Assembly: GCA_016191525.1 (NCBI GenBank)
Contig: JACPOK010000019.1
Span: 62,001 to 126,000 of the forward strand
Direction: 5' to 3'
DNA from: Burkholderiales bacterium
GTDB lineage: Bacteria > Pseudomonadota > Gammaproteobacteria > Burkholderiales > Burkholderiaceae_C
DNA length: 64,000 nt
The translations under genes and the position numbers were made by a program. This document shows, piece by piece, positions 18,916-29,241 of the stretch. Numbering within the stretch: the stretch's first letter is position 1; each line of letters begins with the position of its first letter. The notes beneath the pieces are model-generated. The model was not told the DNA's origin. It saw only the letters and a program-made list of their open reading frames with translations, and searched no databases.

Positions 18916-21900
18916 ATGACCCAGGGACTGATCCGCATCCGCGGTGCCCGACAGCACAACCTCAAGAACCTCGACCTCGACCTGCACACCGGTGAGCTGA
19001 CGGTGGTAACCGGGCCCAGCGGCTCCGGCAAGTCCAGCCTGGTGTTTGACACGCTTTACGCGGAAGGCCAGCGCCGCTACGTGGAGACTTTCTCCGCCTA
19101 TGCCCGCCAGTTCCTGGACCGCATGGACAAGCCGGCCGTCGACCGGGTGGAGGGCGTGCCGCCCGCCATCGCCATCGACCAGACCAACCCGGTCCGCTCC
19201 TCCCGCTCCACCGTGGGCACGATGACGGAGCTGAACGACCACCTCAAGCTGCTGTTTGCCCGTGCCGCCCAGCTGTTCGACAAGAAGACGGCGCTGCCGG
19301 TGCGCCACGACACGCCCGAGACGATTTATTCGCAGCTGCTGGAGCGCACCGAAAAGGGTGATCCGCGCCTGGTGGTGACCTTCCCCGTCGAGCTGCCCGG
19401 CGGCACCACCGCGCAGGAGCTGGAGCAATGGCTGGCCGCCAGCGGCTTCACCCGGGTGCAGGCCGAGCGCGAAGTGGCCACGCCCACCGGGCCGCGCAAG
19501 GTGTTGGACGTGGTGGCCGACCGTTTCCGCATCCATGCCACCGAAAAGGCGCGGGCCGTCGAGGCCATTGAAGTCGCGCTCAAGCGCGGCGTGGGCCGCA
19601 TCGCCGTTTACGCCGCCGTGAGCGAAACCGAAAACGAGGTGTGGAAATTCTCCACCGGCCTGCATTGCCCCGAGAGCGACCTGCGCTACGCGGACCCGAT
19701 TCCCTCGGCGTTCTCGTTCAACTCCGCCGTCGGCGCCTGCGAGACCTGCCGCGGCTTCGGCCGCGTGATCGGGGTCGACTACGGCCTGGTGATTCCCAAC
19801 GACAAGCTCACACTGCGCGCCGGTGCCGTCAAGACCATCCAGACGCCGGCCTGGTCCGAAGCACAGGACGACCTGATGCGCCACGCCGAGACGGCGGGCA
19901 TCCCGCGCGACACGCCCTGGTACAAGCTCACGCCCGAGCAGAAGGGCTTTGTCATCAACGGCACGCCCGGCTACAAGGACGGCCAGTGGAAAAAGCAGTG
20001 GTACGGCATCAAGCGCTTCTTCGGCTACCTGGAGACCAAGGCCTACAAGATGCACATCCGGGTGCTGCTGTCCAAGTACCGCAGCTACACGCCCTGCGAG
20101 GTGTGCGGCGGCGCGCGCCTGAAGACCGAGAGCCTGCTCTGGCGAATCGGCAGCAAGGAAGACGCGGACGCGGTGCTGCCGCCCGGCAAGCGCTTCATGC
20201 CCGTGGGCGTGGACTGGACGCGCGCGCAACTCGAAGCGCTGCCGGGCCTCAGCCTGCACGACCTGATGCTCATGCCGATCGACCGGCTGCGAAAATTCTT
20301 CGACCGCTTCAAGCCGGATGCGCTGCGCCAGCGGGATGAAGGCGAAGCCCAGGCGCTCAAGCTGCTCTACGAGGAAATCACCACCCGGCTGAAATACCTG
20401 GTGGACGTGGGCATCGGCTACCTCACGCTGGACCGGCAGAGCCGCACGCTCTCAGGCGGCGAGGTGCAGCGCATCAACCTCACCACCGCGCTGGGCACCT
20501 CGCTGGTGAACACGCTGTTCGTGCTGGACGAACCCAGCATCGGCCTGCACCCGCGCGACATGAACCGCATCACCGAGGCGATGAAGCGCCTGCGCGACGC
20601 CGGCAATACGCTGGTGGTGGTGGAGCACGACCCGGCCGTGATGCTGGCCGCCGACCGCGTGATCGACATGGGCCCCGGCCCGGGCGAGCGCGGCGGCGAA
20701 ATCGTTTTCGACGGCACCACCGACGAGCTGCGCCATGCCGACACGCTCACCGGCGCCTACCTCGGCGCGCGCAAGCAGATCGGCATGGGCTTCAAGCGCG
20801 CGGTGACGGACGCCACGCCCCGCCTGGTGCTGGAAGGCGCGCGCGAGCACAACCTGAAGAATGTCTCGGTGGAATTCCCGCTGCAGCGGCTGGTCTGCGT
20901 CACCGGCGTCAGCGGCTCGGGCAAGTCCAGCCTGATCCAGGACGTGCTGGCGCCCGCGCTGGCCCGCCACTTCGGCAAGGCCACGGAAACGCCGGGCCTG
21001 CACGACCGGATGCTGGGCGCCGACCACCTGAGCGACGTGGTGTTCGTGGACCAGTCGCCCATCGGCAAGACGGCGCGCTCCAACCCGGTGAGCTACGTGG
21101 GCGCCTGGGACGCGGTGCGCGAAATCTTCGCTACCGCACCGCTGGCGCGCCAGCGCGGCTACACCGGCAGCAAGTTCAGCTTCAACTCGGGTGACGGGCG
21201 CTGCCCGACCTGCGGCGGCTCGGGCTTCGAGCACGTCGAGATGCAGTTCCTGTCGGACGTGTACCTGCGCTGCCCCGATTGCGACGGCAAGCGCTACCGC
21301 CCCGAAATCCTGGAAGTGATGATCGAGCGCCAGCCCATCGGCGCGCTGAAGCCGCGCCTGATGAACGTGGCCGACGTGCTGGACCTGACGGTGAACGAGG
21401 CGGCGTCCCTCTTCGCCAATGACCGCGACGTGATCCGCGCGCTGCAGCCCATCGTGGACGTGGGCCTGGAATACGTGAAGCTGGGCCAGCCCGTACCCAC
21501 GCTGTCGGGCGGCGAGTCGCAGCGGCTCAAGCTGGCGGGGTTCCTGGCCGGCGCGGCGAAAAATGCCAGTTCCAGCCGCCAGTCACTGGCCACCAAGGGC
21601 ACGCTGTTCCTGTTCGATGAGCCCACAACCGGCCTGCATTTCGACGACATCGCCAAGCTGATGCGCGCGCTGCGCAAGCTGCTGGAAGCCGGCAACTCGA
21701 TGATCGTCATTGAGCACAACCTGGACGTGATCCGCGCCTCCGACTGGCTGATCGACCTGGGGCCCGAGGGCGGCGACGCCGGCGGCCTGGTGGTGGCCGA
21801 AGGCACGCCGGAAGACGTGCGCGCGCACGCCACCTCGCACACCGGGCTGGCGCTGCGCGACTACGACATCTCCATGGGCTTCGGCGCGCACAAGGCCGAG

Positions 21901-24645
21901 GAAGGCCGGCCGCTGCAGGCGGTGGTGCGCGAGCGCCGCCCGCCGCCGGTGGCGATCCAGATCGTCAACGCGCGCGAGCACAACCTGAAGTCGCTGTCGG
22001 TTGACATCCCGCACGGCAAGTTCAGCGTGGTGACCGGCGTGTCGGGTTCGGGCAAGTCCACGCTGGCTTTCGACATACTTTTCAACGAAGGGCAGCGCCG
22101 CTACCTGGAATCGCTCAACGCCTATGCGCGCAGCATCGTGCAGCCGGCCGGCCGGCCCGAGGTGGACGCGGTGTACGGCATTCCGCCCACCGTCGCCATC
22201 GAGCAGCGGCTGTCGCGCGGCGGGCGCAAGTCCACCGTGGGCACCACCACTGAGGTCTGGCATTTCCTGCGGCTGCTGTACGTCAAGCTGGGCATACAGC
22301 ACTGCGTGAACGACGGCGCCGAAGTGCGGCCGCAAACGCCCGACAGCATCGCCGCGCAGCTGATGAAGCGCTACAAGGGCCAGCACATCGGCCTCTTGGC
22401 GCCGCTGGTGATCAACCGCAAGGGCGTGTACACCGAGCTGGCCGACTGGGCGCGCCCGCGCGGCTACTCGCACCTGCGGGTGGACGGCAACTTCCTGCCG
22501 ACCACCGGGTTCCCGCGCATCGACCGCTTCAAGGAGCACACCATCGAGCTTCCGGTGTGCGACCTGGACATCACGCCCGCCAACGAGGCGCTGCTGCGCG
22601 AGAAGCTGGCCGAGGCGCTGCAGCACGGCAAGGGCGTGCTGCACGTGCTGGCGCCGCTGGACGGCCTGAAAGGCGCGATGCTGATGGGCACGGGCGCGCA
22701 CAGCCACATCGGCAAGGTCGAGGTGTTCTCCACGCTGCGCGCCTGCCCGGTTTGCGCCACCAGCTACCCGGAGCTGGACCCGCGCCTGTTCTCCTACAAC
22801 AGCAAACATGGCTGGTGCCCCGATTGCGTGGGCACCGGCGTCAGGCTGACTCGCGAGCAGCGCAAGGCATTTGACGACACCATCCGCGATGACGACACGA
22901 AGGGCCGCGAGCAGACCTTCGGCGAGGCCGAGGTGGAAGACGTGGCCGACGAAGCCTGCCCCTCCTGCCACGGCAGCCGCCTCAACCTGCAGGCGCGCAA
23001 CGTGAAGTTCGACGGCACCGGCATCGCCGAGATCGCGGCGCTGTCGGTGGTAGACGTGCGGCGCTGGATTGAGAGCCTGCAGGTCAAGGGCGTGATGAGC
23101 GTGCGTGAGGAAGGCATCGCCCGCGACCTGATTCCCGAGATCAAGGGCCGGCTGGAATTCCTGGAAGAGGTGGGCCTGAACTACCTGACGCTGGACCGCG
23201 GCGCGCCCACGCTCTCGGGCGGCGAGGCGCAGCGCATCCGGCTGGCGGCGCAGCTGGGCTCCAACCTGCAGGGCGTCTGCTACGTGCTGGACGAGCCCAC
23301 CATCGGGCTGCACGCGCGGGACAACCAGATCCTGCTCAATGCGCTGCACAAGCTGGGCGACAAGGGCAACACGCTGGTGGTGGTGGAGCACGACGAGGAC
23401 ACCATCCGCCGGGCCGACCACATCATCGACATCGGGCCCAGCGCGGGCAAGCGCGGGGGCCGTCTGGTCGCTGAGGGCTCGGCAGCGGACATTTCCGCCG
23501 CCGCCGATTCCGTCACCGGCCGTTACCTGCTCCACGCCATGCGCCACCCTGTCAAGCCGCGCCGCGCCGTGGACCGCAAGGCCGAGCGGCTGGAACTGCG
23601 CGGCGCGGACCTGCACAACCTGCAGGACATCGACGTCGACGTGCCGCTGCGCCGCCTGGTCGCCGTCACCGGCGTTTCCGGCTCGGGCAAATCAACGCTG
23701 GCGCGTGACGTGCTGCTGCACAACGTGCAGGCGGTCGTGCAGCAGCGCTATACCAAGGCCGGGCGCGACGCCGATGCCAAAGGCAAGCACGCCGCGTGGG
23801 TGGGCTGTGCGGACCTGGACGGCTACCAGGTGATCGACCGCGTGCTGGAAGTCGACCAGACGCCCATCGGCAAGACGCCGCGCAGCTGCCCGGCCACCTA
23901 CATCGGCTTCTGGGACACCATCCGCAAGCTGTTCGCCGACACGCTGGAAGCGCGGGCGCGCGGCTATGGGCCGGGCCGCTTCAGCTTCAACACGGGCGAG
24001 GGCCGTTGCCCGACCTGCGAAGGGCAGGGCATGCGCACCATCGGCATGAGCTTCCTGCCGGACGTGAAAGTGCCTTGCGAGTCCTGCCACGGCGCGCGCT
24101 TCGCGCCAGAGACGCTGGCCGTCACCTGGCGCGGCAAGAGCATCGGCGACGTGCTGCAGATGGAAGTGGACGAGGCGGTGGATTTCTTCTCCGCCATGCC
24201 CAACATCGGCCACCCGCTGCAGCTGCTCAAGGACGTGGGGCTGGGCTACCTCACGCTGGGCCAGCCTTCGCCCACGCTGTCGGGCGGCGAGGCGCAGCGC
24301 ATCAAGCTGGTGACGGAGCTCAGCAAAGTGCGCGACGACATCACCCGGCGCGGCCAGAAGGCGCCGCACACGCTCTACGTGCTGGATGAGCCCACGGTGG
24401 GCCTGCACATGGCCGACGTGGAAAAGCTCACCCGCGTGCTGCACCGGCTGGTTGACGGCGGCCACAGCGTGGTGGTGATCGAGCACGACCTGGACGTGAT
24501 CGCCGAAGCCGACTGGGTGATCGACCTCGGCCCCGAAGGCGGCAACGCCGGCGGCAAGGTGGTGGCGCAGGCCACGCCCGAGCAGGTGGTGAAGCTGGGC
24601 ACGCACACCGGCGTGGCCCTGGCCCACGTGCTGGCGCGGAAGTAG
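18916..24645 (+). CDS. uvrA: Tandem double-length UvrA (excinuclease ABC subunit A, four ABC ATPase domains)
   Basis: At 1909 aa this is twice the normal UvrA (about 940). Four Walker A motifs lie near residues 33 (GPSGSGKSS), 663 (GVSGSGKSS), 1040 and 1586 (GVSGSGKST). Four ABC signatures lie near 512 (LSGGEVQR), 863 (LSGGESQR), 1433 and 1787 (LSGGEAQR), each with a downstream LDEP/FDEP Walker B. Zinc modules are present in each quarter (for example [10 protein letters not shown]...CPDCDGKRY and CPTCEGQG...CESCHGAR). In the first half the early module has lost a cysteine (HCPESDLR). The order is UvrA-UvrA head-to-tail in one chain, joined around residue 1000. It should bind damaged DNA as an intramolecular pseudo-dimer and recruit UvrB; whether it is the main repair UvrA or a paralogue cannot be told from this window. 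Confidence 0.93.
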   Translation: MTQGLIRIRGARQHNLKNLDLDLHTGELTVVTGPSGSGKSSLVFDTLYAEGQRRYVETFSAYARQFLDRMDKPAVDRVEGVPPAIAIDQTNPVRSSRSTVGTMTELNDHLKLLFARAAQLFDKKTALPVRHDTPETIYSQLLERTEKGDPRLVVTFPVELPGGTTAQELEQWLAASGFTRVQAEREVATPTGPRKVLDVVADRFRIHATEKARAVEAIEVALKRGVGRIAVYAAVSETENEVWKFSTGLHCPESDLRYADPIPSAFSFNSAVGACETCRGFGRVIGVDYGLVIPNDKLTLRAGAVKTIQTPAWSEAQDDLMRHAETAGIPRDTPWYKLTPEQKGFVINGTPGYKDGQWKKQWYGIKRFFGYLETKAYKMHIRVLLSKYRSYTPCEVCGGARLKTESLLWRIGSKEDADAVLPPGKRFMPVGVDWTRAQLEALPGLSLHDLMLMPIDRLRKFFDRFKPDALRQRDEGEAQALKLLYEEITTRLKYLVDVGIGYLTLDRQSRTLSGGEVQRINLTTALGTSLVNTLFVLDEPSIGLHPRDMNRITEAMKRLRDAGNTLVVVEHDPAVMLAADRVIDMGPGPGERGGEIVFDGTTDELRHADTLTGAYLGARKQIGMGFKRAVTDATPRLVLEGAREHNLKNVSVEFPLQRLVCVTGVSGSGKSSLIQDVLAPALARHFGKATETPGLHDRMLGADHLSDVVFVDQSPIGKTARSNPVSYVGAWDAVREIFATAPLARQRGYTGSKFSFNSGDGRCPTCGGSGFEHVEMQFLSDVYLRCPDCDGKRYRPEILEVMIERQPIGALKPRLMNVADVLDLTVNEAASLFANDRDVIRALQPIVDVGLEYVKLGQPVPTLSGGESQRLKLAGFLAGAAKNASSSRQSLATKGTLFLFDEPTTGLHFDDIAKLMRALRKLLEAGNSMIVIEHNLDVIRASDWLIDLGPEGGDAGGLVVAEGTPEDVRAHATSHTGLALRDYDISMGFGAHKAEEGRPLQAVVRERRPPPVAIQIVNAREHNLKSLSVDIPHGKFSVVTGVSGSGKSTLAFDILFNEGQRRYLESLNAYARSIVQPAGRPEVDAVYGIPPTVAIEQRLSRGGRKSTVGTTTEVWHFLRLLYVKLGIQHCVNDGAEVRPQTPDSIAAQLMKRYKGQHIGLLAPLVINRKGVYTELADWARPRGYSHLRVDGNFLPTTGFPRIDRFKEHTIELPVCDLDITPANEALLREKLAEALQHGKGVLHVLAPLDGLKGAMLMGTGAHSHIGKVEVFSTLRACPVCATSYPELDPRLFSYNSKHGWCPDCVGTGVRLTREQRKAFDDTIRDDDTKGREQTFGEAEVEDVADEACPSCHGSRLNLQARNVKFDGTGIAEIAALSVVDVRRWIESLQVKGVMSVREEGIARDLIPEIKGRLEFLEEVGLNYLTLDRGAPTLSGGEAQRIRLAAQLGSNLQGVCYVLDEPTIGLHARDNQILLNALHKLGDKGNTLVVVEHDEDTIRRADHIIDIGPSAGKRGGRLVAEGSAADISAAADSVTGRYLLHAMRHPVKPRRAVDRKAERLELRGADLHNLQDIDVDVPLRRLVAVTGVSGSGKSTLARDVLLHNVQAVVQQRYTKAGRDADAKGKHAAWVGCADLDGYQVIDRVLEVDQTPIGKTPRSCPATYIGFWDTIRKLFADTLEARARGYGPGRFSFNTGEGRCPTCEGQGMRTIGMSFLPDVKVPCESCHGARFAPETLAVTWRGKSIGDVLQMEVDEAVDFFSAMPNIGHPLQLLKDVGLGYLTLGQPSPTLSGGEAQRIKLVTELSKVRDDITRRGQKAPHTLYVLDEPTVGLHMADVEKLTRVLHRLVDGGHSVVVIEHDLDVIAEADWVIDLGPEGGNAGGKVVAQATPEQVVKLGTHTGVALAHVLARK

Positions 24646-24653
24646 GTTGCGTT

Positions 24654-24679
24654 AATATTTCAATAGGCATTGAAATATT
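24654..24679. repeat. AT-rich perfect inverted repeat after uvrA
   Basis: AATATTTCAAT-AGGC-ATTGAAATATT has 11-bp perfect arms around a 4-base loop, 8 bases after the uvrA stop, in an otherwise GC-rich genome. It has no T-run after it. It could be a hairpin end-of-transcript, or an operator. The remaining 170 bases up to the GNAT gene show no gene or clear promoter. Confidence 0.6.
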
Positions 24680-24853
24680 GATGGATGTCCGGAAAGAAGC
24701 GCCGGAAAAGACGCTGCGAGGCCCCTGCGCCGGAAATCCGCGACGCAGGCGTGGCGCGGCTTGCGGGCACAAAAACGCCCGGAAGGCGCATGGATAGTGC
24801 GTGAGGGATTTTTGACCTCTTCTTCAACGAATTCAGATTAGAGCAGGCAGATC

Positions 24854-25321
24854 GTGCCCACCACCGAATCCAGAGTCCGTCTCGCCGATCCACAGGACGC
24901 GGCAGCCATTGCCGAGATGTCGCACAGCTACATCGAGCAGGACCTGGGATGGAGTTGGACGCCGGGGCGTGTACTGGGCGCCATTGGCGACAGGGAAAGC
25001 AATGTCGGGGTCATTTCGCACAGCAGCTCAATCGCGGCGTTCGGGATCATGCAGTACCGCGACGAGACGGCGCATCTCTCGCTTCTCGCTGTACAGCCCG
25101 CGCACCGCAGGCAGGGTCTTGCGAGCACACTGATGACGTGGCTCGAAAAGCCGGCAGTCCTCCTTGGCGTGGACAGGATCCGGCTGGAGGTGAGAGTTGA
25201 CAACCCGCAGGCCCTGGCCTTCTACAAGCGGCTCGGCTACCTGGAGACCCGCACAGTCGCCGGTTACTACAGCGGAATCATCGACGCCGTGCGGCTTGAA
25301 AAGAAATTCTCACGTGGCTGA
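24854..25321 (+). CDS. GNAT-family N-acetyltransferase
   Basis: The 155-aa enzyme starts with GTG at 24854 (AGGCAG upstream). The acetyl-CoA binding motif A is LLAVQPAHRRQGLASTLM near residue 77-94, and the later NPQALAFYKRLGYLE is the GNAT motif B/C region, as in RimI-type N-terminal acetyltransferases. The acceptor is unknown. Codon use has more A/T in third positions than the neighbours, and the upstream 200 bases are unusual for this genome, so it may be a later acquisition. It is 88 bases upstream of the peroxiredoxin gene and probably independent. Confidence 0.85.
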   Translation: MPTTESRVRLADPQDAAAIAEMSHSYIEQDLGWSWTPGRVLGAIGDRESNVGVISHSSSIAAFGIMQYRDETAHLSLLAVQPAHRRQGLASTLMTWLEKPAVLLGVDRIRLEVRVDNPQALAFYKRLGYLETRTVAGYYSGIIDAVRLEKKFSRG

Positions 25322-25409
25322 CGGCAAGTGAACGCCGTTTCGGTTGACACCGGCCCGCGCGATGGCGCATGATTTTCGGCTGGCTTTTGCAACCCCAAGG
25401 AGAAACGAC

Positions 25410-26066
25410 ATGCTGCGCATCAATGACACCGCCCCCAATTTCACGGCCGAGACCACCCATGGGAAAATCGATTTCCACCAGTGGATCGGCGACAAGTGGG
25501 CCGTTTTGTTCTCGCACCCCAAGGACTTCACGCCGGTGTGCACCACCGAGCTGGGCTACATGGCCAAGATCGAGCCGGAGTTCACCAAGCGCAACACCAA
25601 GCTGATCGGCCTGTCGGTGGACCCGGTGGAAAACCACAGCAAGTGGGCGGCCGACATCGAAGAGACGCAGGGCTCGGCCGTGAAGTACCCCATGATCGGC
25701 GACACCGACCTGACGGTGGCCAAGCTCTACAACATGCTGCCCGCCGAGGAAGCCGGCGGCTCCGATGGCCGCACGGCAGCTGCCAACGCCACGGTGCGTT
25801 CGGTGTTCATCATCGGCCCGGACAAGAAGATCAAGCTGATGCTGACCTACCCCATGACCACCGGCCGCAATTTCGACGAGATCCTGCGCGTGCTCGATTC
25901 CATGCAGCTCACGGCCAAGCACAAGGTGGCCACGCCCGCCAACTGGAAGCAGGGCGACGACGTGATCATCGCGGGCTCGGTGTCCGACGAGGACGCCAAG
26001 ACCCTGTTCCCCGGCGGCTGGAAGGCCGTCAAGCCCTACCTGCGGGTGACCAAGCAGCCGGGCTGA
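25410..26066 (+). CDS. 1-Cys peroxiredoxin (Prx6 family)
   Basis: This 218-aa antioxidant enzyme reduces peroxides. The peroxidatic Cys is residue 44 in HPKDFTPVCTTELG; the C-terminal extension (after about 150) and absence of a resolving Cys match the Prx6 group. The ATG at 25410 has a strong AAGGAG 8 bases upstream. Twelve bases separate it from the HDAC-like gene, so the two may be co-transcribed. Electron donor not determinable. Confidence 0.92.
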   Translation: MLRINDTAPNFTAETTHGKIDFHQWIGDKWAVLFSHPKDFTPVCTTELGYMAKIEPEFTKRNTKLIGLSVDPVENHSKWAADIEETQGSAVKYPMIGDTDLTVAKLYNMLPAEEAGGSDGRTAAANATVRSVFIIGPDKKIKLMLTYPMTTGRNFDEILRVLDSMQLTAKHKVATPANWKQGDDVIIAGSVSDEDAKTLFPGGWKAVKPYLRVTKQPG

Positions 26067-26077
26067 GCGTCCGGCCG

Positions 26078-27136
26078 ATGCTGACGGTCTACAACGACCA
26101 GCATGCCCTGCACCAGGGCAAGTTCGAGATGTTCCGTGGCGAGCTGGTGCCCTGCTTTGAGGTGCCGGCCCGCGCGGATTTCGTGCTCAGGGAGTTGCAG
26201 GCGCGCCGGCTGGGCGAGGTCGTCCTGCCGGACGCCTTCACGAACCACGCCATCGCGCGCGTGCATTCGCAGCGCTACCTCGACTTTCTCACCCATGCAT
26301 GGGATGAGTGGGTGGCGCTGGACCCGGCCAACGTGCAGCGCGATGCCATTCCTTCGTACTGGCCGGTGCGCACCTTCCGCTCCGACGTGCTGCCGGCCAG
26401 CTTCCCGGCGCGCATGGGGCTGTTCTCGTACGACGCGGGCAGCCCGCTCACTTCAGGCACCTGGGCTGCCGCACGCGCGGGCGCCTGCTGCGCGTTGACG
26501 GCCGTGCAGCGCGTGGTGCAGGGCGAGCGCGCGGCCTTCGCACTGACGCGCCCGCCGGGCCACCACGCCGGCATGGATTTTTTCGGCGGCTATTGCTTCC
26601 TGAACAACGCGGCCATCGCCGCACAGGCCCTGCGCGATGCGGGCATGGAGCGGGTCGCGGTGCTGGACATCGACTACCACCACGGCAACGGCACGCAGGC
26701 CATCTTCTATGGCCGGGGCGACGTGTTCTTTGCCAGCGTGCACGGCGACCCGCACACCGAATACCCGTACTACCTGGGCTATGCGGACGAGCGCGGCGAA
26801 GGCGAGGGGCTGGGCTGCAACCTGAACCTGCCGCTTGCGCGCGGCACGGGCTTCGCCGCCTGGCGCGAGGCGCTGGCGCAGGCCCTGGGCGGTATCAACG
26901 CGTTCGGGGCACAGGCACTGGTGGTCTCGCTGGGCGTCGACACCTTTGAAGGCGACCCGATTTCCGGCTTCGGCCTGCAAAGCGCCGACTACCTCACAGT
27001 GGGCGCCGACATCGCCGCCGCGGGCCTGCCCTCGGTCTTCGTGTTCGAGGGCGGCTACGCGGTGGCCGAGGTCGGCGTCAATGCCGTCAACGTGCTGGAA
27101 GGCTTCGTCAATCGAGGCCGGCGCCCGATTCCTTGA
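26078..27136 (+). CDS. Class II histone-deacetylase-like amidohydrolase (acetylpolyamine amidohydrolase family)
   Basis: The 352-aa zinc enzyme shows the full HDAC set: RPPGHHAG (tandem His, near residue 160), DIDYHHGNGTQ (Asp/His zinc ligands, near 198), SLGVDTFEGDP (second Asp, near 288) and the catalytic-Tyr loop FEGGYAV near 327. Bacterial members deacetylate acetylpolyamines or other small amides, occasionally lysine. The gene's 3' end overlaps the convergent Bug gene by 29 bases. Substrate not predictable from sequence. Confidence 0.9.
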   Translation: MLTVYNDQHALHQGKFEMFRGELVPCFEVPARADFVLRELQARRLGEVVLPDAFTNHAIARVHSQRYLDFLTHAWDEWVALDPANVQRDAIPSYWPVRTFRSDVLPASFPARMGLFSYDAGSPLTSGTWAAARAGACCALTAVQRVVQGERAAFALTRPPGHHAGMDFFGGYCFLNNAAIAAQALRDAGMERVAVLDIDYHHGNGTQAIFYGRGDVFFASVHGDPHTEYPYYLGYADERGEGEGLGCNLNLPLARGTGFAAWREALAQALGGINAFGAQALVVSLGVDTFEGDPISGFGLQSADYLTVGADIAAAGLPSVFVFEGGYAVAEVGVNAVNVLEGFVNRGRRPIP

Positions 27137-28082
27137 CGGCCAGTTTCCAGCGCGCCACTTCCTTCTTCAGGTAGTCGCTGAATTCCGCCGGGCTGTTGGC
27201 GACGATGTCGAACGCCTGGCTGGCCATGCGTTCTTTCACGTCGGGCGCGTTCATCGCCTTCACCGCGATCTGGTTCAGCCGCTGGATGATGGCGGGCGGT
27301 GTGCCTGCCGGCGCGGCAAAAGCCTGCCAGCTGGTCACTTCGATCGGCACACCGGTTTTGGCGGCCGTCGGCACGTCGGGCAGCAGCACGGCGGGCTTGG
27401 CCGCAGTGAGCATCAGGGCCTTCATCTTGCCGGCCTTGATGAAGGGCATGGCCGGACCGAGGTTGCTGAACATGAAATCAACCTGGCCGGCAATGATGTC
27501 CTGCATGGCGGGGGCGCCGCCGCGGTAGGGGATGTGCACCGCGTAGCCGCCCACGGCCTTCTTGTAGAGCTCGCCTGTCAGGTGGTCGGACGAGCCGGCG
27601 CCCGAAGTGGCGAACGACAGCTTGCCCGGGTTCTTCTTCATGAACGCCGCCAGTTCCTGCGCGGTGTTGAACTTCGAGGTGGCGGGCACCACCAGCACGT
27701 TGGGCGTGGAGACCAGCACCGAAATCGGCGCGAAATCCTTCAGCGGGTCATAGGGCAGCTTGCTGTACAGGCCGGCGTTGATGGCGAACACGCCGATGCT
27801 GCCCACCAGCAGGGTGTAGCCGTCGGGCGCCGCCTTGGCCACCACCGTGGCGCCAACGCCGCCATTGGCGCCGGAGCGGTTCTCCACCACCACGGGCACC
27901 TTGAGTTCGTCGCCCATGGCCTTGGCGACGATGCGCCCGATCTGGTCAGATGCGCCGCCGGCCGGGAAGGGAACGATCACCTTGATGGTCTGGCCCGCCG
28001 CGGGCCAGCTCTGGGCGAAGGCCGCCATCGGCAGCAACGCGGCTGCGGCCAGGGCGATGAAGGACGTGCGTTTGAAATTCAT
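27108..28082 (-). CDS. Bug-family (TTT) periplasmic substrate-binding protein
   Basis: The 324-aa precursor starts at 28082 with AAGGAG 7 bases upstream. Signal peptide: SFIALAAAALLPMAAFAQ. Bug signatures follow: PFPAGGASDQIGRIVAKAM near residue 45 (ligand-carboxylate loop), NRSGANGGVGATVVAKA near 75, PYRGGAPAMQDIIAGQVDFMF near 185-205. Bug proteins bind carboxylates such as dicarboxylates, aromatic acids or sugar acids for TctAB permeases, which are absent here, so it is an orphan receptor. It is the last gene of a four-gene unit read from the DHDPS-like lyase. Confidence 0.92.
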   Translation of the reverse strand: MNFKRTSFIALAAAALLPMAAFAQSWPAAGQTIKVIVPFPAGGASDQIGRIVAKAMGDELKVPVVVENRSGANGGVGATVVAKAAPDGYTLLVGSIGVFAINAGLYSKLPYDPLKDFAPISVLVSTPNVLVVPATSKFNTAQELAAFMKKNPGKLSFATSGAGSSDHLTGELYKKAVGGYAVHIPYRGGAPAMQDIIAGQVDFMFSNLGPAMPFIKAGKMKALMLTAAKPAVLLPDVPTAAKTGVPIEVTSWQAFAAPAGTPPAIIQRLNQIAVKAMNAPDVKERMASQAFDIVANSPAEFSDYLKKEVARWKLAVKESGAGLD

Positions 28083-28102
28083 GCGGGTACTCCTTGGATT
28101 TG

Positions 28103-29206
28103 TCAGGTCGCGCCGTGGGCTTCCACGTACAGCGCGTAAAGCGAATGCGAGCTTGCCATGTACAGGCGGTTGTTCTTGGGCCCGCCGAAGCTGAGGTTGG
28201 CGCAGCGCTCGGGCAGCCGGATGAAGCCCAGGGGCTTGCCGGTGGAATTGAACACCATCACACCGTCCAGGTCCTCCGACTTGCCCTGCAGCTGGTAGAC
28301 CTTGCGGCCGCCCACGTCGGTGGGCTCGGCCTGGAGCGCGCCGTTGCTGCCCCAGCCGCACCACAGGTTGCCGTCGCGGTCCACCCGGAAGCCATCCAGC
28401 GCGGCGGCGCCGCCGTCGATCAGCTTGGTTTTGTTGGAAAGGCTCGCGCCATCGCCCACGTCGTAGCTCCAGATGCTGCGGTTGGGCGTGCCCTTCCACT
28501 CCACCACGTAAAGCTTTTTCTCGTCGGGCGAGAAGGCCAGGCCGTTGGGGTTGACCAGGTCGGTGAGCACGGCGCTGACCTTGCCGTCGGGCGCGATACG
28601 GTAGACGTTGGTGGTGGCCTGCTCCGGTTTGGCGCGCGAGCCTTCCCATTCGCCGCCAATGCCGAACAGCGGGTCGGTGAACCAGATGCTGTCGTCGGAC
28701 TTGACCACGATGTCGTTGGGCGCGTTCAGGCGCTTGCCTTCAAAACTGTCGGCCAGCACGGTGATCCTGCCGTCGCGCTCGGTGCGCGTGATGCGCCGTG
28801 TGATCGAGTGCTCGCAGGTCACCAGCCGGCCCTGGCGGTCGCGGGTATTGCCGTTGGCGTAGTTGGCGTTTTCACGGAACACCGTGAACGTGCCCTTCAC
28901 CTCGTCGTACTTCATGATGCGGTTGTTCGGGATGTCGCTCACCAGCAGGTAGCGGCCCTCGGGGAAATACACCGGGCCTTCGGCCCAGCGCATGCCGCTG
29001 CCCAACTGCTCCACGGTGCTGCTGTAGATGCGGTGCCGCGTGAAGCTGGGGTCCAGCACCAGCACGGAGGGGTCGGGGTAGCGCTGGTTGGGCTTGAAGT
29101 CGAATGACTGGGCGCCGGCCGCGCCGGCCAGGGCACCCAGGCCAAGCGCCGCACCCTGTGCGAGCAGCTGGCGGCGTTGCGGATCGAGTTCTTGCCTGTC
29201 GTTCAT
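28103..29206 (-). CDS. SMP-30/gluconolactonase-family protein, exported (Tat-like signal)
   Basis: The 367-aa product begins with an RR-containing leader (DPQRRQLLAQGAALGLGALAGAAGAQ), a possible Tat signal, cut near residue 33. The six-bladed beta-propeller of SMP-30 lactonases is visible: MRWAEGPVYF (metal-ligand Glu), LNAPNDIVVKSDDSIWFTDP and VNPNGLAFSPDEKKLYVVEW, then the last-blade DGFRVDRDGNLWCGWGSNG. Such enzymes hydrolyse sugar lactones with a divalent metal. Its place between two Bug receptors and a keto-acid aldolase-type gene suggests lactone-to-acid conversion in the periplasm. Confidence 0.88.
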   Translation of the reverse strand: MNDRQELDPQRRQLLAQGAALGLGALAGAAGAQSFDFKPNQRYPDPSVLVLDPSFTRHRIYSSTVEQLGSGMRWAEGPVYFPEGRYLLVSDIPNNRIMKYDEVKGTFTVFRENANYANGNTRDRQGRLVTCEHSITRRITRTERDGRITVLADSFEGKRLNAPNDIVVKSDDSIWFTDPLFGIGGEWEGSRAKPEQATTNVYRIAPDGKVSAVLTDLVNPNGLAFSPDEKKLYVVEWKGTPNRSIWSYDVGDGASLSNKTKLIDGGAAALDGFRVDRDGNLWCGWGSNGALQAEPTDVGGRKVYQLQGKSEDLDGVMVFNSTGKPLGFIRLPERCANLSFGGPKNNRLYMASSHSLYALYVEAHGAT

Positions 29207-29241
29207 CTTTGTCTCCTCGTTGTTGTCGTTGAAAAATCTTC

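Noticed and set aside
21583..23616. Long open frame antisense to uvrA
   Set aside because: Same bias artefact; it covers the conserved ATPase motifs of uvrA.
24654..24679. Intrinsic terminator at the AT-rich palindrome
   Set aside because: Strong stem but no T-run and low GC in the arms; kept as an inverted repeat only.
24646..24853. Possible small gene between uvrA and GNAT
   Set aside because: Open frames there lack a ribosome site and have no conserved pattern.
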